Made by a program: the position numbers and the translations under genes | From: Campylobacteraceae bacterium | GTDB taxonomy: Bacteria; Campylobacterota; Campylobacteria; Campylobacterales; Sulfurospirillaceae | NCBI GenBank assembly: GCA_027055635.1 | Contig: JALUMZ010000275.1 | Coordinates: 1 to 6,664, forward strand | Direction of reading: 5' to 3' | DNA length: 6,664 bases | Shown here: positions 6,638 to 6,664 of the stretch, in pieces | Layout: each line of letters opens with the position of its first letter | How positions within the stretch are numbered: the stretch's first letter is position 1 | The notes under the pieces: generated by a model | Told to the model about the DNA's origin: nothing | Database searches by the model: none | What the model saw: the letters and a program-made list of their open reading frames with translations, nothing else

Positions 6638-6657
6638 GTAATAGCCAAAGCTATTGC
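6638..6657. repeat. short palindromic hairpin at the window's right edge
   Basis: GTAATAGC (6638-6645) and GCTATTGC (6650-6657) pair over 8 bp with one G-T wobble around a CAAA loop. The + strand continues GATAAAA. On the minus strand the stem is followed by TTAAAAAAGG, so it is not an obvious terminator in either direction. Its CAAAG/CTTTG loop region and the following GCG-TAAAA flank resemble those of the palindrome at 2-30. Confidence 0.4.
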
Positions 6658-6664
6658 GATAAAA

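Noticed and set aside
1..6664. CRISPR array, tRNA, rRNA or riboswitch
   Set aside because: No regularly spaced repeats, cloverleaf or known aptamer core was seen on either strand.

Overview
The window looks like chromosomal DNA of a Campylobacterota bacterium. A free-living sulfur- or hydrogen-oxidising relative of Sulfurimonas, Sulfurovum or Arcobacter fits best. This is inferred from the AT-rich sequence, from a bifunctional PutA without a DNA-binding domain, from a P460-type periplasmic cytochrome and from a CBS-GGDEF signalling protein. No marker gene fixes the genus.

Layout. Positions 1-168 are non-coding. They hold a short palindrome (2-30), a second inverted repeat (67-98) that resembles both a terminator and a lone IS3-family end, and the probable putA promoter. 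putA (169-3768, +) encodes a 1199-residue proline dehydrogenase / P5C dehydrogenase and ends in a clear intrinsic terminator (3773-3802). This terminator also lies downstream of the convergent gene for a secreted mono-haem cytochrome P460-family protein (3809-4357, -). The cytochrome gene is divergent from an APH/choline-kinase-fold phosphotransferase gene (4430-5152, +), and the two share a tight back-to-back promoter region. The kinase gene overlaps tail-to-tail, by 8 bp, with a gene for a soluble diguanylate cyclase carrying four CBS domains (5145-6521, -). The last 143 bases are non-coding, with an insertion-sequence-like end motif near 6568 and another short palindrome at 6638-6657.

How the genes relate. 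The four genes are all separate transcription units in alternating orientation, so no operon or multi-gene system is evident. PutA oxidises proline to glutamate and feeds electrons to the quinone pool. The P460 protein would act in the periplasm on a small nitrogen compound or NO, or as a redox carrier. The diguanylate cyclase would make c-di-GMP in response to a nucleotide-type ligand bound by its CBS domains. The kinase substrate is unknown. Spot counts of base composition differ along the window: about 42% GC in a putA stretch, about 50% in the cytochrome gene and about 28% in the kinase and cyclase genes. With the possible insertion-sequence scars at both edges, this suggests a mosaic, rearranged stretch. 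I did not find a convincing new multi-gene system.
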